From: Paludibacter sp. 47-17
GTDB taxonomy: Bacteria > Bacteroidota > Bacteroidia > Bacteroidales > Paludibacteraceae
Assembly (NCBI GenBank): GCA_001898935.1
Contig: MKVT01000034.1
Coordinates: 185,994-249,993, forward strand
Direction: 5' to 3'
Length of the DNA stretch: 64,000 nucleotides
The position numbers and the translations under genes were made by a program. This document shows, piece by piece, positions 19,231 to 28,844 of this stretch. Under the pieces are notes generated by a model. That model was not told the origin of the DNA, did not search any database, and saw nothing but the letters and a program-made list of their open reading frames with translations. Numbering within the stretch: position 1 is the first letter of the stretch; each line of letters begins with the position of its first letter.

Positions 19231-19677
19231 ATGCACAAAAGCTCATCTATACTTATTAAAAACAAACGCGCAACCTTCGATTACGAAATCTCGGAACGCT
19301 TTACTGCCGGAATTCAGTTAGTTGGGACCGAAATAAAATCGATCCGCGATGGCAAGGCCAGTCTCACCGATACCTACTGCACGTTTATTAACAACGAACT
19401 CTGGGTCAAGAACATGCATATTGCCACTTACTTTTTCGGCACCTACAACAACCATGAAGTACGACGCGACCGCAAGCTCTTGTTAACGAAAAAGGAACTT
19501 CGGAAACTGAGTCGCGCCACAAAAGAAACAGGTTATACGATTGTTCCGACAAAAATGTATATCAATGCGAACGGACTGGCTAAACTGGAGATCGGACTGG
19601 CCCGCGGCAAGAAAAATTATGACAAACGACAGGCACTGAAAGAAAAAGAAGCGAAACGAGAAAGCCGTGAAGTGTGA
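19231..19677 (+). CDS. smpB: SsrA-binding protein, tmRNA partner in trans-translation
   Basis: 148 residues from ATG 19231; ATG 19216 is a weaker alternative. Signature segments are [57 protein letters not shown] and [20 protein letters not shown]. SmpB binds the tRNA-like part of tmRNA and delivers it to stalled ribosomes in the cytoplasm. The protein ends at EAKRESREV. Most SmpB proteins continue for several more residues of basic tail, including a segment like ARIMK in E. coli, that enters the mRNA channel. The shorter tail here is noted as an oddity. The tmRNA gene is not in the window. Confidence 0.93.
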   Translation: MHKSSSILIKNKRATFDYEISERFTAGIQLVGTEIKSIRDGKASLTDTYCTFINNELWVKNMHIATYFFGTYNNHEVRRDRKLLLTKKELRKLSRATKETGYTIVPTKMYINANGLAKLEIGLARGKKNYDKRQALKEKEAKRESREV

Positions 19678-19808
19678 GCTGGGTGGGGCTGCAACCTCCC
19701 CTTTCATCTGCCTGGAGCAGCTCCCTGGTTGCAGTGGCAGCCGGACCTGTTATTATTCCTATTTTTGGGATAGTGTGGTTTATTAAAATATCCGGCGGTT
19801 GTTCCCGG

Positions 19809-21443
19809 CTATTTTTTTCGCTGATACATAAAGCGTTTTATTTTCTGCGATGCCGTTTTTTCAAAAGGCTTGTCCATCACTTCCACTTTTTTCAGCTGCG
19901 AGTTTTTATTCAGTTTCAGGTTGATCTCCTTTTTAAGGTTCTCCAGCCACTCGTGGTACTGCTCCTTCTTGTCGTCAATCACTGTTTTTAAATGCTCATA
20001 CTGTTTTTCGATATTTTCGATATCGAGCAGGATTTTCGCAACCAGGTATCCATCTTCTTCCACAACCAGCGATTCGAGCACATAATGACTATTGTTGATG
20101 ACCGACTCGATATCTTCCGGATAAATATTCTCACCGCCCGAACCTACAATTACATTTTTCATCCGACCTTTAATATACAAGCGCTTTTTTTTATCAAATT
20201 TCCCGTAATCGCCGGTTCTGAACCAACCATCGGGTGTTAATACTTCGGCAGTAGCTTCCGGGTTTTTATAATATCCGACCATCACATTAGGCCCCTTTGC
20301 CCATATTTCGCCAATGCCGCGTTCGTCGGGCTCATGAATTTTCAGCTCAACACCCCGAAGGGCCGGACCCGTCGATTGCAGCTTGGTCTGATGAGGAGCC
20401 GCTCCCGCCAATAAGGGAGCCGTTTCGGTCAGTCCATATCCGATGGCATAAGGCATACGCGCTTCTTTCAGAAAACGCTCGACACGTGCATCGAGCTTGG
20501 CTCCGCCAATTCCAAAAAACTTAAGCCGGCCACCGAAGGTCCGGTACAGTTTTTTTCCGGCGATCCGGTGAATCAGCATACGGAACAAAGGCGTTTTGTA
20601 AATCATCCGGGAAAAATGATTTTTCATAAACTTTCCCTGAACCTGAACTTTGTAAATTTTTTCCATGATGAGAGGTACGGAAAGCATCATAGTAGGACGT
20701 ATTCTGGCCAAAGCAGGCAATAATGCAGCGGCAGTAGGCGGCTTTTCGAGGTAATACACCGATGCGCCGTACATGATCGGATACAACATCCCGATAGCGT
20801 TTTCGTAGGTGTGCGACAGCGGAAGGAACGATAAAAACACATCGTTTTGATGGATAGGAAATACATGAAATGATCCCGCTGCTACGAAGGTGATGTTTTT
20901 ATGCGTCAGCACAACTCCCTTCGAACGGCCGGTGGTGCCTGATGTATAGATAATTGCCGCGATATCGCTTTCGTCAACCGGAGTGTCGAGGGGAGAAACA
21001 GCTGCTTCCGGACCGGAACCTTTTACAATTTTAAAATCATCCAGCCGTATGATACTTAGCAGATCAGCATCATCTGAAATTCGTCCGGCGAGCCTTTCAC
21101 TTACAAACAACACCTTCGACTCCGAATGTTCAAGTACGTTCTTAATTTCTTCAGCAGTAAAATCGGGTAATACCGGAACAATGACCATTCCTTTTGAAAC
21201 CACCGCGAAAAATGCAATTACCCAATTGGGCATGTTATGGCTAAAAAGTGCCACTTTATCGCCTTTTTGCAATCCGAGGGAGGACAATATTCCTGCAATT
21301 CGCTCAATCTCATCCCCTAATTGGGCATAGGTCAACGAGCTCCCTTCAACAAATGAAACCGAAGGTAGTTGCGGAAAACGGGCTACTGAATTAACTATTA
21401 ACTCCTTAAGCGTTTGATTCGGAAGAATTATTTCTTTGTGCAT
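19809..21443 (-). CDS. Long-chain acyl-CoA synthetase (AMP-binding)
   Basis: 544 residues from ATG 21443, which follows a -7 box. The adenylate-forming motif IIYTSGTTGRSKG lies near residue 160. It is followed by SFLPLSHTYENA, the GYGLTETAPLL motif, GWFRTGDYG and a C-terminal domain with the catalytic-lysine region (KNSQLKKVEVMDKPFEKTASQKIKR). It activates fatty acids as acyl-AMP and then CoA thioesters at the inner membrane, for lipid recycling. The fatty-acid chain specificity cannot be read from the sequence. It is separate from the methyltransferase gene, which ends 110 bp upstream. Confidence 0.9.
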   Translation of the reverse strand: MHKEIILPNQTLKELIVNSVARFPQLPSVSFVEGSSLTYAQLGDEIERIAGILSSLGLQKGDKVALFSHNMPNWVIAFFAVVSKGMVIVPVLPDFTAEEIKNVLEHSESKVLFVSERLAGRISDDADLLSIIRLDDFKIVKGSGPEAAVSPLDTPVDESDIAAIIYTSGTTGRSKGVVLTHKNITFVAAGSFHVFPIHQNDVFLSFLPLSHTYENAIGMLYPIMYGASVYYLEKPPTAAALLPALARIRPTMMLSVPLIMEKIYKVQVQGKFMKNHFSRMIYKTPLFRMLIHRIAGKKLYRTFGGRLKFFGIGGAKLDARVERFLKEARMPYAIGYGLTETAPLLAGAAPHQTKLQSTGPALRGVELKIHEPDERGIGEIWAKGPNVMVGYYKNPEATAEVLTPDGWFRTGDYGKFDKKKRLYIKGRMKNVIVGSGGENIYPEDIESVINNSHYVLESLVVEEDGYLVAKILLDIENIEKQYEHLKTVIDDKKEQYHEWLENLKKEINLKLNKNSQLKKVEVMDKPFEKTASQKIKRFMYQRKK

Positions 21444-21465
21444 ACTATTACAAATTAACCGGCTG

Positions 21466-21473
21466 CAAAGATA
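21466..21473 (-). promoter_or_regulatory. -7 promoter element for the acyl-CoA synthetase
   Basis: TATCTTTG on the reverse strand, 22 nt before ATG 21443. Confidence 0.5.
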
Positions 21474-21552
21474 TAGAAATTCCAATCAATTCTGCACAAT
21501 CGGAATTTAAATGTGCAAAAATGCAATGCTTTAACACGAAAGGAACAACTAT

Positions 21553-22254
21553 TTATTTATAGAGTATGAATAGCGTGGGTCTTTTTGTCAAATCAGGAAG
21601 TTGATTCTTCCAGTTACGAATGGTAAGGGTGCGGATAAATTCGGTCGGAGTGGTGATATCGGCAGCAATGCAAAGCTTCATTTCGGCCGGACACAAAGCG
21701 AGCAAATCGGCTAAGGTTTTATTGTTCCGGTAGGGTGTTTCAATAAATAGCTGCGATTGGTGTTCGTTGTAAATCCGATGTTCCCATTTTTTCAATATCT
21801 TTTGCTTATCAGGCAACTGGACAGGCAAATAGCCATTGAAAGCGAAACTTTGTCCGTTAAACCCGGAAGCCATCAGGGCCAGTAAGATCGACGACGGGCC
21901 TACCAGCGGTACCACTTTCAGGTTCAACTGTTGCGCCAATGCAACAACATCGGCACCCGGATCGGCAATAGCCGGGCAACCTGCTTCAGAAAGCAGACCC
22001 ATGGGCAAACCTTCCTGCAAAGGTGTTAAAAACGAGGCTACCTCCTCCGGACGGGTATGCTGATTTAATACAAAAAACGTCATTTCGTCAATATTGGCCT
22101 GAGGCAGACATTTTCGTATAAATCGACGGGCGGTACGCACCTCTTCGACAATAAAATGCCGGATAGTAGCCAATACTGTCGTATTGGCTGCCGGTAATAC
22201 ATCATTCGGCCCGGTGTCGCCAAGTAAAGTAGGAAATAAATACAATGCTGCCAT
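21553..22254 (-). CDS. RsmI-like SAM-dependent (tetrapyrrole-fold) methyltransferase
   Basis: 233 residues from ATG 22254. Motifs of the tetrapyrrole methylase fold are visible: LYLFPTLLGD at the N-terminus, GLLSEAGCPAIADPGADVVALA, and VVPLVGPSSILLALMASGFNGQSFAFNGYLP. This matches 16S rRNA 2'-O-methyltransferase RsmI and its shorter Bacteroidetes relatives, but the C-terminal region is divergent. Ribosomal RNA methylation is likely but not certain. The start is 5 bp after the ABC-F stop, so the two are cotranscribed. A longer frame from 22308 would overlap the ABC-F gene and is rejected. Confidence 0.85.
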   Translation of the reverse strand: MAALYLFPTLLGDTGPNDVLPAANTTVLATIRHFIVEEVRTARRFIRKCLPQANIDEMTFFVLNQHTRPEEVASFLTPLQEGLPMGLLSEAGCPAIADPGADVVALAQQLNLKVVPLVGPSSILLALMASGFNGQSFAFNGYLPVQLPDKQKILKKWEHRIYNEHQSQLFIETPYRNNKTLADLLALCPAEMKLCIAADITTPTEFIRTLTIRNWKNQLPDLTKRPTLFILYK

Positions 22255-22259
22255 GTTGT

Positions 22260-24194
22260 TTATTCGGTTTGTTTCAAACTTTCCAGCTGTTCGCTGAGTA
22301 ACTCCCACTCGTATAATTTATGTTCCAGTTCGCGCTGCTGCGATTGAAGGTTCATAATAAAGGCCGGATCGGACGCGTAAACCGGATCCTGCAGCTGATT
22401 TTCCATGACTCCTATTTCCGTTTCGAGCAAAGCAATTGCTTTTTCGGCTTCTTCCACTTCCTTCTCGGCTTTTCTGATTTTTCGACTCAGCTCTTTCCGG
22501 GCTTCGTAATTCAGTTTATTATCCGACGGAGCTTTCGTAGCTTCATTTTGTACCCTTACCGTCGTTGCTTCAAGCTCGCGAAGGCTTTCCATCTTTTTAT
22601 ACTGCAGAAAATCGTAGATTCCACCCAGATGTTCCCGGACTTTTTTATTTCCGAATTCGTAAACCTTAGTCACCAACCCGTCGAGGAATTCACGGTCGTG
22701 CGATACAACGATAGCAGTACCGTTAAACGTGCGAATTGCCTCTTTGAGTACCTCTTTCGACCGCATATCGAGGTGGTTGGTAGGCTCATCCAGAATCAAC
22801 AGATTGACCGGTTCGAGCAATAAACGAATCATCGCCAAACGCGATCGCTCACCGCCGGAAAGCACTTTCACTTTTTTATCTGAAGCTTCTCCTCCAAACA
22901 TAAAAGCGCCGAGGATATCCCGTATTTTGGTTCGGACCTCTCCAACGGCTACCTGATCGACGGTTTGGAACACCGTTAACGAATCGTCCAGTAAAGCAGC
23001 CTGATTCTGAGCAAAATACCCTATTTTAACCTGATGCCCGAGCTTCAGTTTACCCGAATATTCGATTTCATTCATGATGCATTTTACCAGCGTACTCTTC
23101 CCTTCGCCATTTTTCCCTACAAATGCCACCTTTTCGCCCCGGTTGATAATCATGCCGATCGAATCGAGCACAAGATGAGAGCCATAGGCTTTGGAGAGAT
23201 GTTCAATTTCGACGGGAATGATCCCCGAATGCGGCGCCGGTGGAAATTTAAGACTCAAACGGGAATGATCCTCCACATCCACTTCCAGGCGTTCGAGCTT
23301 GTCCAGCTGTTTGATACGCGATTGAACCTGAACCGATTTAGTAGCTTTGTACCGGAAACGTTCAATAAATTCCTCCGTATCCTGAATCATCTTTTGTTGG
23401 TTCTCGTAGGCTCTTACCTGCTGTTCGTGACGTTCTTTGCGCAAGCGGACATATTCTGAATAATTGACGGCATAATCGTATATCTTACCCAACGAAATTT
23501 CAATGGTACGGGTGGTGACGGCATCGATAAACGCTTTATCGTGCGAAACCAGTACCACAGCACTACCACAACCGATCAGGAAATTCTCGAGCCATTGGAT
23601 CGATTCGATATCCAAGTGATTGGTTGGCTCGTCGAGCAGCAGTACATCGGGACGGATCAACAGAATTTTAGCCAGTTCGATCCTCATTCTCCAGCCGCCG
23701 CTGAACTCACTGCAGGCACGCTGAAAGTCGGACCGTAAAAAACCCAATCCCACTAAGGTTTTCTCGATTTGAGCTTCATAATTTCCGTTTCCGATAATCT
23801 GCAGGTGTTCCTGCTGATGAGTAAGACGGTCGATAAGCCGGTGGTAGTCTTCACTGTCGTAATCGGTCCGGGTCGCCAGTTCCACTCCCAGTTGCTCGAT
23901 CTCCTTTTCCAGTTCGTGTATATGTTCGAATGCCCTGGAAGTCTCCTCCATCACCGTCGTACCTTCGTTGTGAATCATATGCTGCGGAAGATACCCGATA
24001 GTGAGATCGCGCGGAATACTGATATTGCCTTTCGTCGGCGACATCTTACCGGCAACAAGCTTTAATAATGTAGTTTTGCCCGCGCCGTTTTTTCCGACGA
24101 GGGCAATACGATCTTTAGGGTTGATAAGAAAACTGATGTCGTCGAACAACGGACTACCTCCGAATTCAACCCTTAGCTGTTCAATAGATATCAT
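22260..24194 (-). CDS. ABC-F family ATPase
   Basis: This 644-residue soluble protein has two ABC domains and no membrane segments. Domain 1 has Walker A GKNGAGKTT (residues 35-43), signature FSGGWRMR and Walker B LLLDEPTNHLD. Domain 2 has GKNGEGKST, LSGGERSR and LILDEPTNHLD. A charged linker joins them, and a C-terminal coiled coil (about residues 560-640, KAEKEVEEAEKAIALLE) resembles Uup. ABC-F proteins act on the ribosome in translation, and some protect against antibiotics. The Uup/YdiF-like layout points to a housekeeping translation factor. It overlaps the upstream epimerase gene by 4 bp. Confidence 0.92.
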   Translation of the reverse strand: MISIEQLRVEFGGSPLFDDISFLINPKDRIALVGKNGAGKTTLLKLVAGKMSPTKGNISIPRDLTIGYLPQHMIHNEGTTVMEETSRAFEHIHELEKEIEQLGVELATRTDYDSEDYHRLIDRLTHQQEHLQIIGNGNYEAQIEKTLVGLGFLRSDFQRACSEFSGGWRMRIELAKILLIRPDVLLLDEPTNHLDIESIQWLENFLIGCGSAVVLVSHDKAFIDAVTTRTIEISLGKIYDYAVNYSEYVRLRKERHEQQVRAYENQQKMIQDTEEFIERFRYKATKSVQVQSRIKQLDKLERLEVDVEDHSRLSLKFPPAPHSGIIPVEIEHLSKAYGSHLVLDSIGMIINRGEKVAFVGKNGEGKSTLVKCIMNEIEYSGKLKLGHQVKIGYFAQNQAALLDDSLTVFQTVDQVAVGEVRTKIRDILGAFMFGGEASDKKVKVLSGGERSRLAMIRLLLEPVNLLILDEPTNHLDMRSKEVLKEAIRTFNGTAIVVSHDREFLDGLVTKVYEFGNKKVREHLGGIYDFLQYKKMESLRELEATTVRVQNEATKAPSDNKLNYEARKELSRKIRKAEKEVEEAEKAIALLETEIGVMENQLQDPVYASDPAFIMNLQSQQRELEHKLYEWELLSEQLESLKQTE

Positions 24195-26134
24195 ATGTCG
24201 AGACGTTCGTAGAGCGAATTTTTACTTTTAAACTCAGGTACTATCTTTTTCATAGTCGATACGGTAAGATAATCTTTACAAAGTTTGCTGTAATTAATTA
24301 ATTTATCAATAAGGAGCGATACTTTATCGTAGTCGTACAGCTGTACGTTCGCTACCATGATTTTCGGATGATGAGTACTTTGCGTTTGCTCTTTCTTGTT
24401 TAAAAGCTCTTCGTATAATTTCTCACCCGGGCGAAGACCTGTGTACACAATTTTAATTTCTTCTTCGGGAATATAACCGGCAAGCCGGATCATTTTGCGT
24501 GCTAAATCAACAATTTTCACCGGTTTTCCCATATCAAAAATGTAGATTTCACCGCCGTGCCCCATCGAACCGGCCTCCAGCACCAACATACACGCTTCGG
24601 GAATAGTCATGAAATAACGAATGATCTCCGGATGAGTTACCGTCACCGGTCCGCCATGTTCAATCTGCTTTTTGAAATAAGGTATAACCGACCCGTTGGA
24701 GCCCAACACATTACCAAACCGGGTAGTTATAAATTTGGTCGTCGAACCATTCATGGTTGCATGGAGTTTGCGATACAAGGACTGAACGTAAATTTCGGCG
24801 ATACGCTTGGAGGCCCCCATTACATTGGTAGGATTTACAGCTTTATCGGTTGAAACCATCACAAAACGTTCGACTTTATATTTCACGGCCAGATCGGCCA
24901 GTATCTTTGTTCCCAGCACATTGACCTGAACACTTTCCACCGGATAATCTTCCATCATCGGAACATGTTTGTACGCAGCAGCATGATAAATCATATCAGG
25001 ACGATACAAATCCATCATGAAATCCATCCGTTCCTTGTTGCGGACATCGCCCAGGAACACGGTTACATTTTTATCTTCAAACTTTTCCTGCAGTTCGAGT
25101 TTTAACGTGTGCATGGGCGACTCTGCCATATCGAGCAACACAATGAGTTTGGTGTCAAAATTCATCAGCTGCATCACGATCTCACTTCCGATGGAACCGG
25201 CTGCACCCGTTACCAGCACCACTTTATCGCGCAACTGGGCGGCAATATTCTCGGTCGAAATGGTGATTTGCGGACGTTCGAGCAATTCTTCAATCTGAAT
25301 CGATTTGATCTGACCAATGGTAGGAATTTCGTTTTTCCAGATATTCATCGGAGGCAACGACAATACCGTTAAGTTGTTGTCGATAAACTTCTCGAGAATA
25401 TTCATCGAATTTACCTGGTTCAGTTTCAACGGCGAAACAATAATTGCCTTGGCTTTTTTCTTAATTACATTGTGGATAATATTGTCCTGCAAATGATATA
25501 CCCGGACTCCCATAATCATTTTTTCGCTGGCGCTCTTATCGTCATCAATAAAGCCGACCAGTTCGTACTTAGAACCGACCTGTTCCGACATCAGCATCTT
25601 GGCGATCCCGATAGCGGCCGATTTCGTACCGTATATCATAACCGGAATAATCACCTCGCCCCGCTGTGTGATAAAGTCGTACAAGGTTTTAACGGTCAAT
25701 CGCAATAAAAACAGGAAAACAAAGGCTAAAATACTGTAAATGAGAAGTTCGGTAAACGTAAAAAGAATTCGTAATGTAAAGGTGTGGTAAAACAAATTAA
25801 CGAGCACATACATCAAAACATGGACAGAAATGGCCATCAGGATTTTTTGTGCATCCACAAAACTTGAATAACGTAATACACCTGAATAGGTATGAAAAAT
25901 CCGGTAGAAAACAACCTGAAGCAACACAAACACAACAATTTTTTGCCATTGATCAATTAAAGGAGTTGCTTCGGCCGAAATCCGGATTCGGTCTTCCAGC
26001 AAAATGGCGATAATCAACGCAGAAACAGAAAGGATCACATCAATTACCAATACAACCCATCGCGGAAGGTATTTTAATGAAACAAAATTGTCGAAAAAAT
26101 CAGACTTATTGAACACGGTGTAATTTTTTGGCAT
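24191..26134 (-). CDS. Membrane nucleoside-diphosphate-sugar epimerase/dehydratase (CapD/FlaA1-like)
   Basis: 647 residues. Four membrane helices lie in the first ~150 residues (VVLVIDVILSVSALIIAIL and three more). A CoA-binding-like Rossmann domain follows (VMIYGTKSAAIGIAKML), then the extended SDR catalytic domain with GAAGSIGSE (about residue 315), YHAAAYKHVPMME, STDKAVNPTNVMGASKR and TRFGNVLGSNGSVIP. Relatives make UDP-linked deoxy-amino sugars by 4,6-dehydration or 5-epimerisation for capsule, O-antigen or glycan synthesis at the inner membrane. It is the first gene of a leftward unit with the ABC-F and methyltransferase genes, which is a housekeeping context rather than a capsule locus. 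Confidence 0.9.
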   Translation of the reverse strand: MPKNYTVFNKSDFFDNFVSLKYLPRWVVLVIDVILSVSALIIAILLEDRIRISAEATPLIDQWQKIVVFVLLQVVFYRIFHTYSGVLRYSSFVDAQKILMAISVHVLMYVLVNLFYHTFTLRILFTFTELLIYSILAFVFLFLLRLTVKTLYDFITQRGEVIIPVMIYGTKSAAIGIAKMLMSEQVGSKYELVGFIDDDKSASEKMIMGVRVYHLQDNIIHNVIKKKAKAIIVSPLKLNQVNSMNILEKFIDNNLTVLSLPPMNIWKNEIPTIGQIKSIQIEELLERPQITISTENIAAQLRDKVVLVTGAAGSIGSEIVMQLMNFDTKLIVLLDMAESPMHTLKLELQEKFEDKNVTVFLGDVRNKERMDFMMDLYRPDMIYHAAAYKHVPMMEDYPVESVQVNVLGTKILADLAVKYKVERFVMVSTDKAVNPTNVMGASKRIAEIYVQSLYRKLHATMNGSTTKFITTRFGNVLGSNGSVIPYFKKQIEHGGPVTVTHPEIIRYFMTIPEACMLVLEAGSMGHGGEIYIFDMGKPVKIVDLARKMIRLAGYIPEEEIKIVYTGLRPGEKLYEELLNKKEQTQSTHHPKIMVANVQLYDYDKVSLLIDKLINYSKLCKDYLTVSTMKKIVPEFKSKNSLYERLDI

Positions 26135-26231
26135 ATATTATCCAATTTAATTATCTGTAATGGAAACCTATCTGTTTTTAAACGTGTGAGCCTATAAAAA
26201 ATTGTATAAGCTTTTTAAAAAATAAAATAGC

Positions 26232-26239
26232 TATCTTTG
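26232..26239 (+). promoter_or_regulatory. -7 promoter element for panB
   Basis: TATCTTTG, 23 nt before the panB ATG. No clear -33 TTG at the usual distance. Confidence 0.5.
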
Positions 26240-26262
26240 CGGCTGCAAAAATACTAAAAATT

Positions 26263-27081
26263 ATGTCAGTTCACAACGAAAATGTAAGACGGGTCACAAC
26301 GCACCGGCTTACCGAAATGAAAAAAAGAGGCGAAAAGATAAGCATGCTCACCGCTTACGACTTTACGATGGCTAGTATTATCGATCGCGCCGGTATTGAT
26401 ATAATTCTGGTCGGCGATTCGGCATCGAATGTAATGTGTGGGAATTCGACCACCTTACCCATGACAGTCGACCAGATGATTTTTATGGCTAAATCGGTCG
26501 TAAGAGGGGTCAAACGTGCATTAGTGGTGATTGATATGCCTTTCGGCAGCTACCAGGGCAATTCGAGGGAAGCCCTTTCGTCGGCCATTCGTATGATGAA
26601 GGAAACCCATGGCGATTGCCTGAAAATGGAAGGCGGCGAAGAAATTTTAGAATCGGTAAAACGGGTATTGAGCGCCGGCATTCCTGTCATGGGACACCTG
26701 GGATTAATGCCGCAATCGATCAATAAATACGGTTCGTATGCCGTGAGAGCAACCGAAGAGGAAGAAGCTGAAAAATTAATTCGCGACGCACATCTGCTCG
26801 AAGATGCAGGCTGCTTTGCCATAGTACTCGAAAAAATTCCGGCCAGGCTGGCTGCTAAAGTGGCTGCCGAATTAACCATCCCTGTAATTGGAATCGGTGC
26901 AGGAGGTAAGGTCGACGGTCAGGTGTTGGTGGTTCACGATATGCTTGGGCTGAACAACGAATTCTCGCCCCGTTTTCTGCGTAAATACGCCAACCTCGAA
27001 GCCATCATGACGGAAGCCGTAGCCCATTATGTGGACGATGTGAAAACAGGCGACTTCCCGAACGAACGGGAACAATATTAA
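26263..27081 (+). CDS. panB: 3-methyl-2-oxobutanoate hydroxymethyltransferase (ketopantoate synthase)
   Basis: This 272-residue TIM-barrel enzyme transfers a hydroxymethyl group from 5,10-methylene-tetrahydrofolate to 2-ketoisovalerate, giving ketopantoate, the first committed step to pantothenate and coenzyme A. Diagnostic stretches are [28 protein letters not shown] (metal-binding Asp), [17 protein letters not shown], and [22 protein letters not shown] near the C-terminus. The length is standard. It has its own promoter and is followed by a hairpin terminator, so it is monocistronic. Other pan genes are not in the window. Confidence 0.96.
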   Translation: MSVHNENVRRVTTHRLTEMKKRGEKISMLTAYDFTMASIIDRAGIDIILVGDSASNVMCGNSTTLPMTVDQMIFMAKSVVRGVKRALVVIDMPFGSYQGNSREALSSAIRMMKETHGDCLKMEGGEEILESVKRVLSAGIPVMGHLGLMPQSINKYGSYAVRATEEEEAEKLIRDAHLLEDAGCFAIVLEKIPARLAAKVAAELTIPVIGIGAGGKVDGQVLVVHDMLGLNNEFSPRFLRKYANLEAIMTEAVAHYVDDVKTGDFPNEREQY

Positions 27082-27140
27082 GCGTATCAGGTATACCTCC
27101 CCTTTTTTCTTACACACCATCATTTTCCCGGACAGAATAT

Positions 27141-27199
27141 AATTCCCTGAATTTCAGCAGCCTCAATACGGCAACTGAATATTCGGGGAATTCTTTTTA
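27141..27199 (+). terminator. Terminator after panB
   Basis: AATTCCCTGAAT (27141-27152) pairs with ATTCGGGGAATT (27181-27192) with one T-G wobble, then CTTTTTAT. Confidence 0.6.
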
Positions 27200-27237
27200 T
27201 ATTTTTTATCTATCTGAATAATAACTGATTGAAAAAA

Positions 27238-27298
27238 ATGTCGTATCTTCGTGTCCGCACACGACATTGAATTATCAAACAATTTTAAGGTATACTAA
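27238..27298 (+). promoter_or_regulatory. uxaC control region: weak -7 box, inverted repeat and degenerate uronate operator
   Basis: ATGTCGT (27238-27244) and ACGACAT (27261-27267) form a perfect 7-bp inverted repeat around a weak -7 box, TATCTTCG (27244-27251). Further down, AAGGTATACTAA (27287-27298) matches the TTGGTATACCAA operator of kduI at 9 of 12 positions. Both may be regulator or leader structures. The uxaC start is 21 bp after the latter. Confidence 0.4.
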
Positions 27299-27319
27299 TC
27301 ACTTCAATCAACTGACATC

Positions 27320-28726
27320 ATGAAACAGTTTTTAGACAAGGACTTTTTGCTGCAGACCGAAACTGCTAAGCGTTTGTACCACGAGCATGCAGCTCCGCAA
27401 CCCATTATCGATTATCATTGCCACCTGATACCCGAAATGGTAGCCAACAACCATCAATTTAAATCACTTACTGAAATCTGGTTGGGGGGCGACCATTATA
27501 AATGGCGGGCCATGCGTACGAATGGTATCGACGAACGTTTTATCACCGGCAAAGACACTACTGATTACGAGAAGTTTGAAAAATGGGCCGAAACTGTGCC
27601 TTACACCATGCGTAATCCATTGTACCACTGGACTCACCTCGAATTAAAAACAGCCTTTGGCATCGAAAAACTTCTTTCTCCGAAAACGGCCCGTGAAATT
27701 TACGACGAATGCAATGCGCTGTTGGCCACACCGGAATTCACAGCCCGTGGTTTGATGCGCAAATACAAAGTGGAAGCGGTTTGTACCACCGACGACCCGG
27801 TTGATTCGCTCGAATACCATATTAAAACCCGCCGGGATGGCTTTGAGATTAAAATGCTGCCTACCTGGCGCCCCGACAAGGCAATGGCTGTTGAAGTACC
27901 TGCCGGTTTCGTCGCTTATATGGAACAACTTGCCAAGGTTTCAGGAGTTACGATTTCTACTTTCGACGATATGATCCAGGCGCTGCAGGTACGACACGAT
28001 TTCTTTGCCGAACAAGGTTGTAAACTTTCGGATCATGGGATTGAAGAGTTTTATGCCGAAGACTACACCGAAGCCGAGATCAAGGCTATATTTAATAAGG
28101 TATATGGCGGAACGAACCTTACGCACGAAGAAATTCTGAAGTTCAAGTCGGCCATGTTGGTCATTTTTGCCGAAATGGACTGCGAAAAAGGCTGGACTCA
28201 GCAATTCCACTACGGTGCCATCCGCAACAACAACAGTCGTTATTTCCGTCAGTTAGGTCCCGATACCGGTTTCGATTCGATAGGCACCTTCAATACAGCC
28301 AAAGCGATGTCGAAATTCCTCAACCGTCTGGATACGAACAATAAACTCGCAAAAACAATTTTGTACAACCTCAATCCGGCCGACAACGAAATGATCGCCA
28401 CGATGATTGGTAATTTCCAGGACGGTACGGTACCCGGAAAAATCCAGTTTGGCTCGGGCTGGTGGTTCCTCGATCAGAAAGATGGCATGGAGAAACAAAT
28501 GAACGCGCTTTCGGTACTCGGATTGTTGAGTCGTTTTGTCGGAATGCTTACCGATTCGCGCAGTTTCCTTTCTTATCCCCGGCATGAATATTTCCGCCGC
28601 ACCTTGTGCAACCTTATTGGCAACGATGTGGAACAAGGCCTGTTGCCTGCTTCGGAGCTCGACTTCATCGGCAAGATGGTTGAAGACATCAGCTACAACA
28701 ATGCCAAGAACTTCTTTCAATTTTAG
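27320..28726 (+). CDS. uxaC: Glucuronate/galacturonate isomerase
   Basis: This 468-residue amidohydrolase-fold enzyme converts D-glucuronate to D-fructuronate and D-galacturonate to D-tagaturonate in the cytoplasm. The metal-binding DYHCHL motif is at residues 31-36 (His33, His35). Further family stretches are FKSLTEIWLGGDHYKWRAMR, CTTDDPVDSLEYH and the C-terminal GMLTDSRSFLSYPRHEYFRR. The length is typical. The next steps (UxuB/UxaB oxidoreductase and UxuA/UxaA dehydratase) are not in the window, but KdgK, KdgA and the exporter-like transporter follow. An uronate-responsive promoter is proposed upstream. Confidence 0.96.
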   Translation: MKQFLDKDFLLQTETAKRLYHEHAAPQPIIDYHCHLIPEMVANNHQFKSLTEIWLGGDHYKWRAMRTNGIDERFITGKDTTDYEKFEKWAETVPYTMRNPLYHWTHLELKTAFGIEKLLSPKTAREIYDECNALLATPEFTARGLMRKYKVEAVCTTDDPVDSLEYHIKTRRDGFEIKMLPTWRPDKAMAVEVPAGFVAYMEQLAKVSGVTISTFDDMIQALQVRHDFFAEQGCKLSDHGIEEFYAEDYTEAEIKAIFNKVYGGTNLTHEEILKFKSAMLVIFAEMDCEKGWTQQFHYGAIRNNNSRYFRQLGPDTGFDSIGTFNTAKAMSKFLNRLDTNNKLAKTILYNLNPADNEMIATMIGNFQDGTVPGKIQFGSGWWFLDQKDGMEKQMNALSVLGLLSRFVGMLTDSRSFLSYPRHEYFRRTLCNLIGNDVEQGLLPASELDFIGKMVEDISYNNAKNFFQF

Positions 28727-28775
28727 AGTATAAATATTCAGATATTTCCGTAAAATGCTTAAAAAGGGCGGTTAA

Positions 28776-28816
28776 TTTGGTGGACTTAAAAAATTAGCGT
28801 ATTTTTGGTCAACCAA
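28776..28816 (+). promoter_or_regulatory. kdgK promoter overlapped by uronate operator
   Basis: TTTG (28776-28779), a 20-bp gap and TATTTTTG (28800-28807) form a good promoter. TTGGTCAACCAA (28805-28816) overlaps the end of the -7 box and the start region. It has the same TTGGT-N2-ACCAA form as the kduI operator. This position would block transcription when bound. Confidence 0.65.
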
Positions 28817-28844
28817 TTTAACAACCCACATTAGTTTAAAGAAA

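Noticed and set aside
19689..19744. CTGCAACC/GGTTGCAG inverted repeat after smpB as a terminator
   Set aside because: The 40-nt loop and absence of a T-tract make it a weak hairpin. The GC-rich 130-bp gap holds no clear element.
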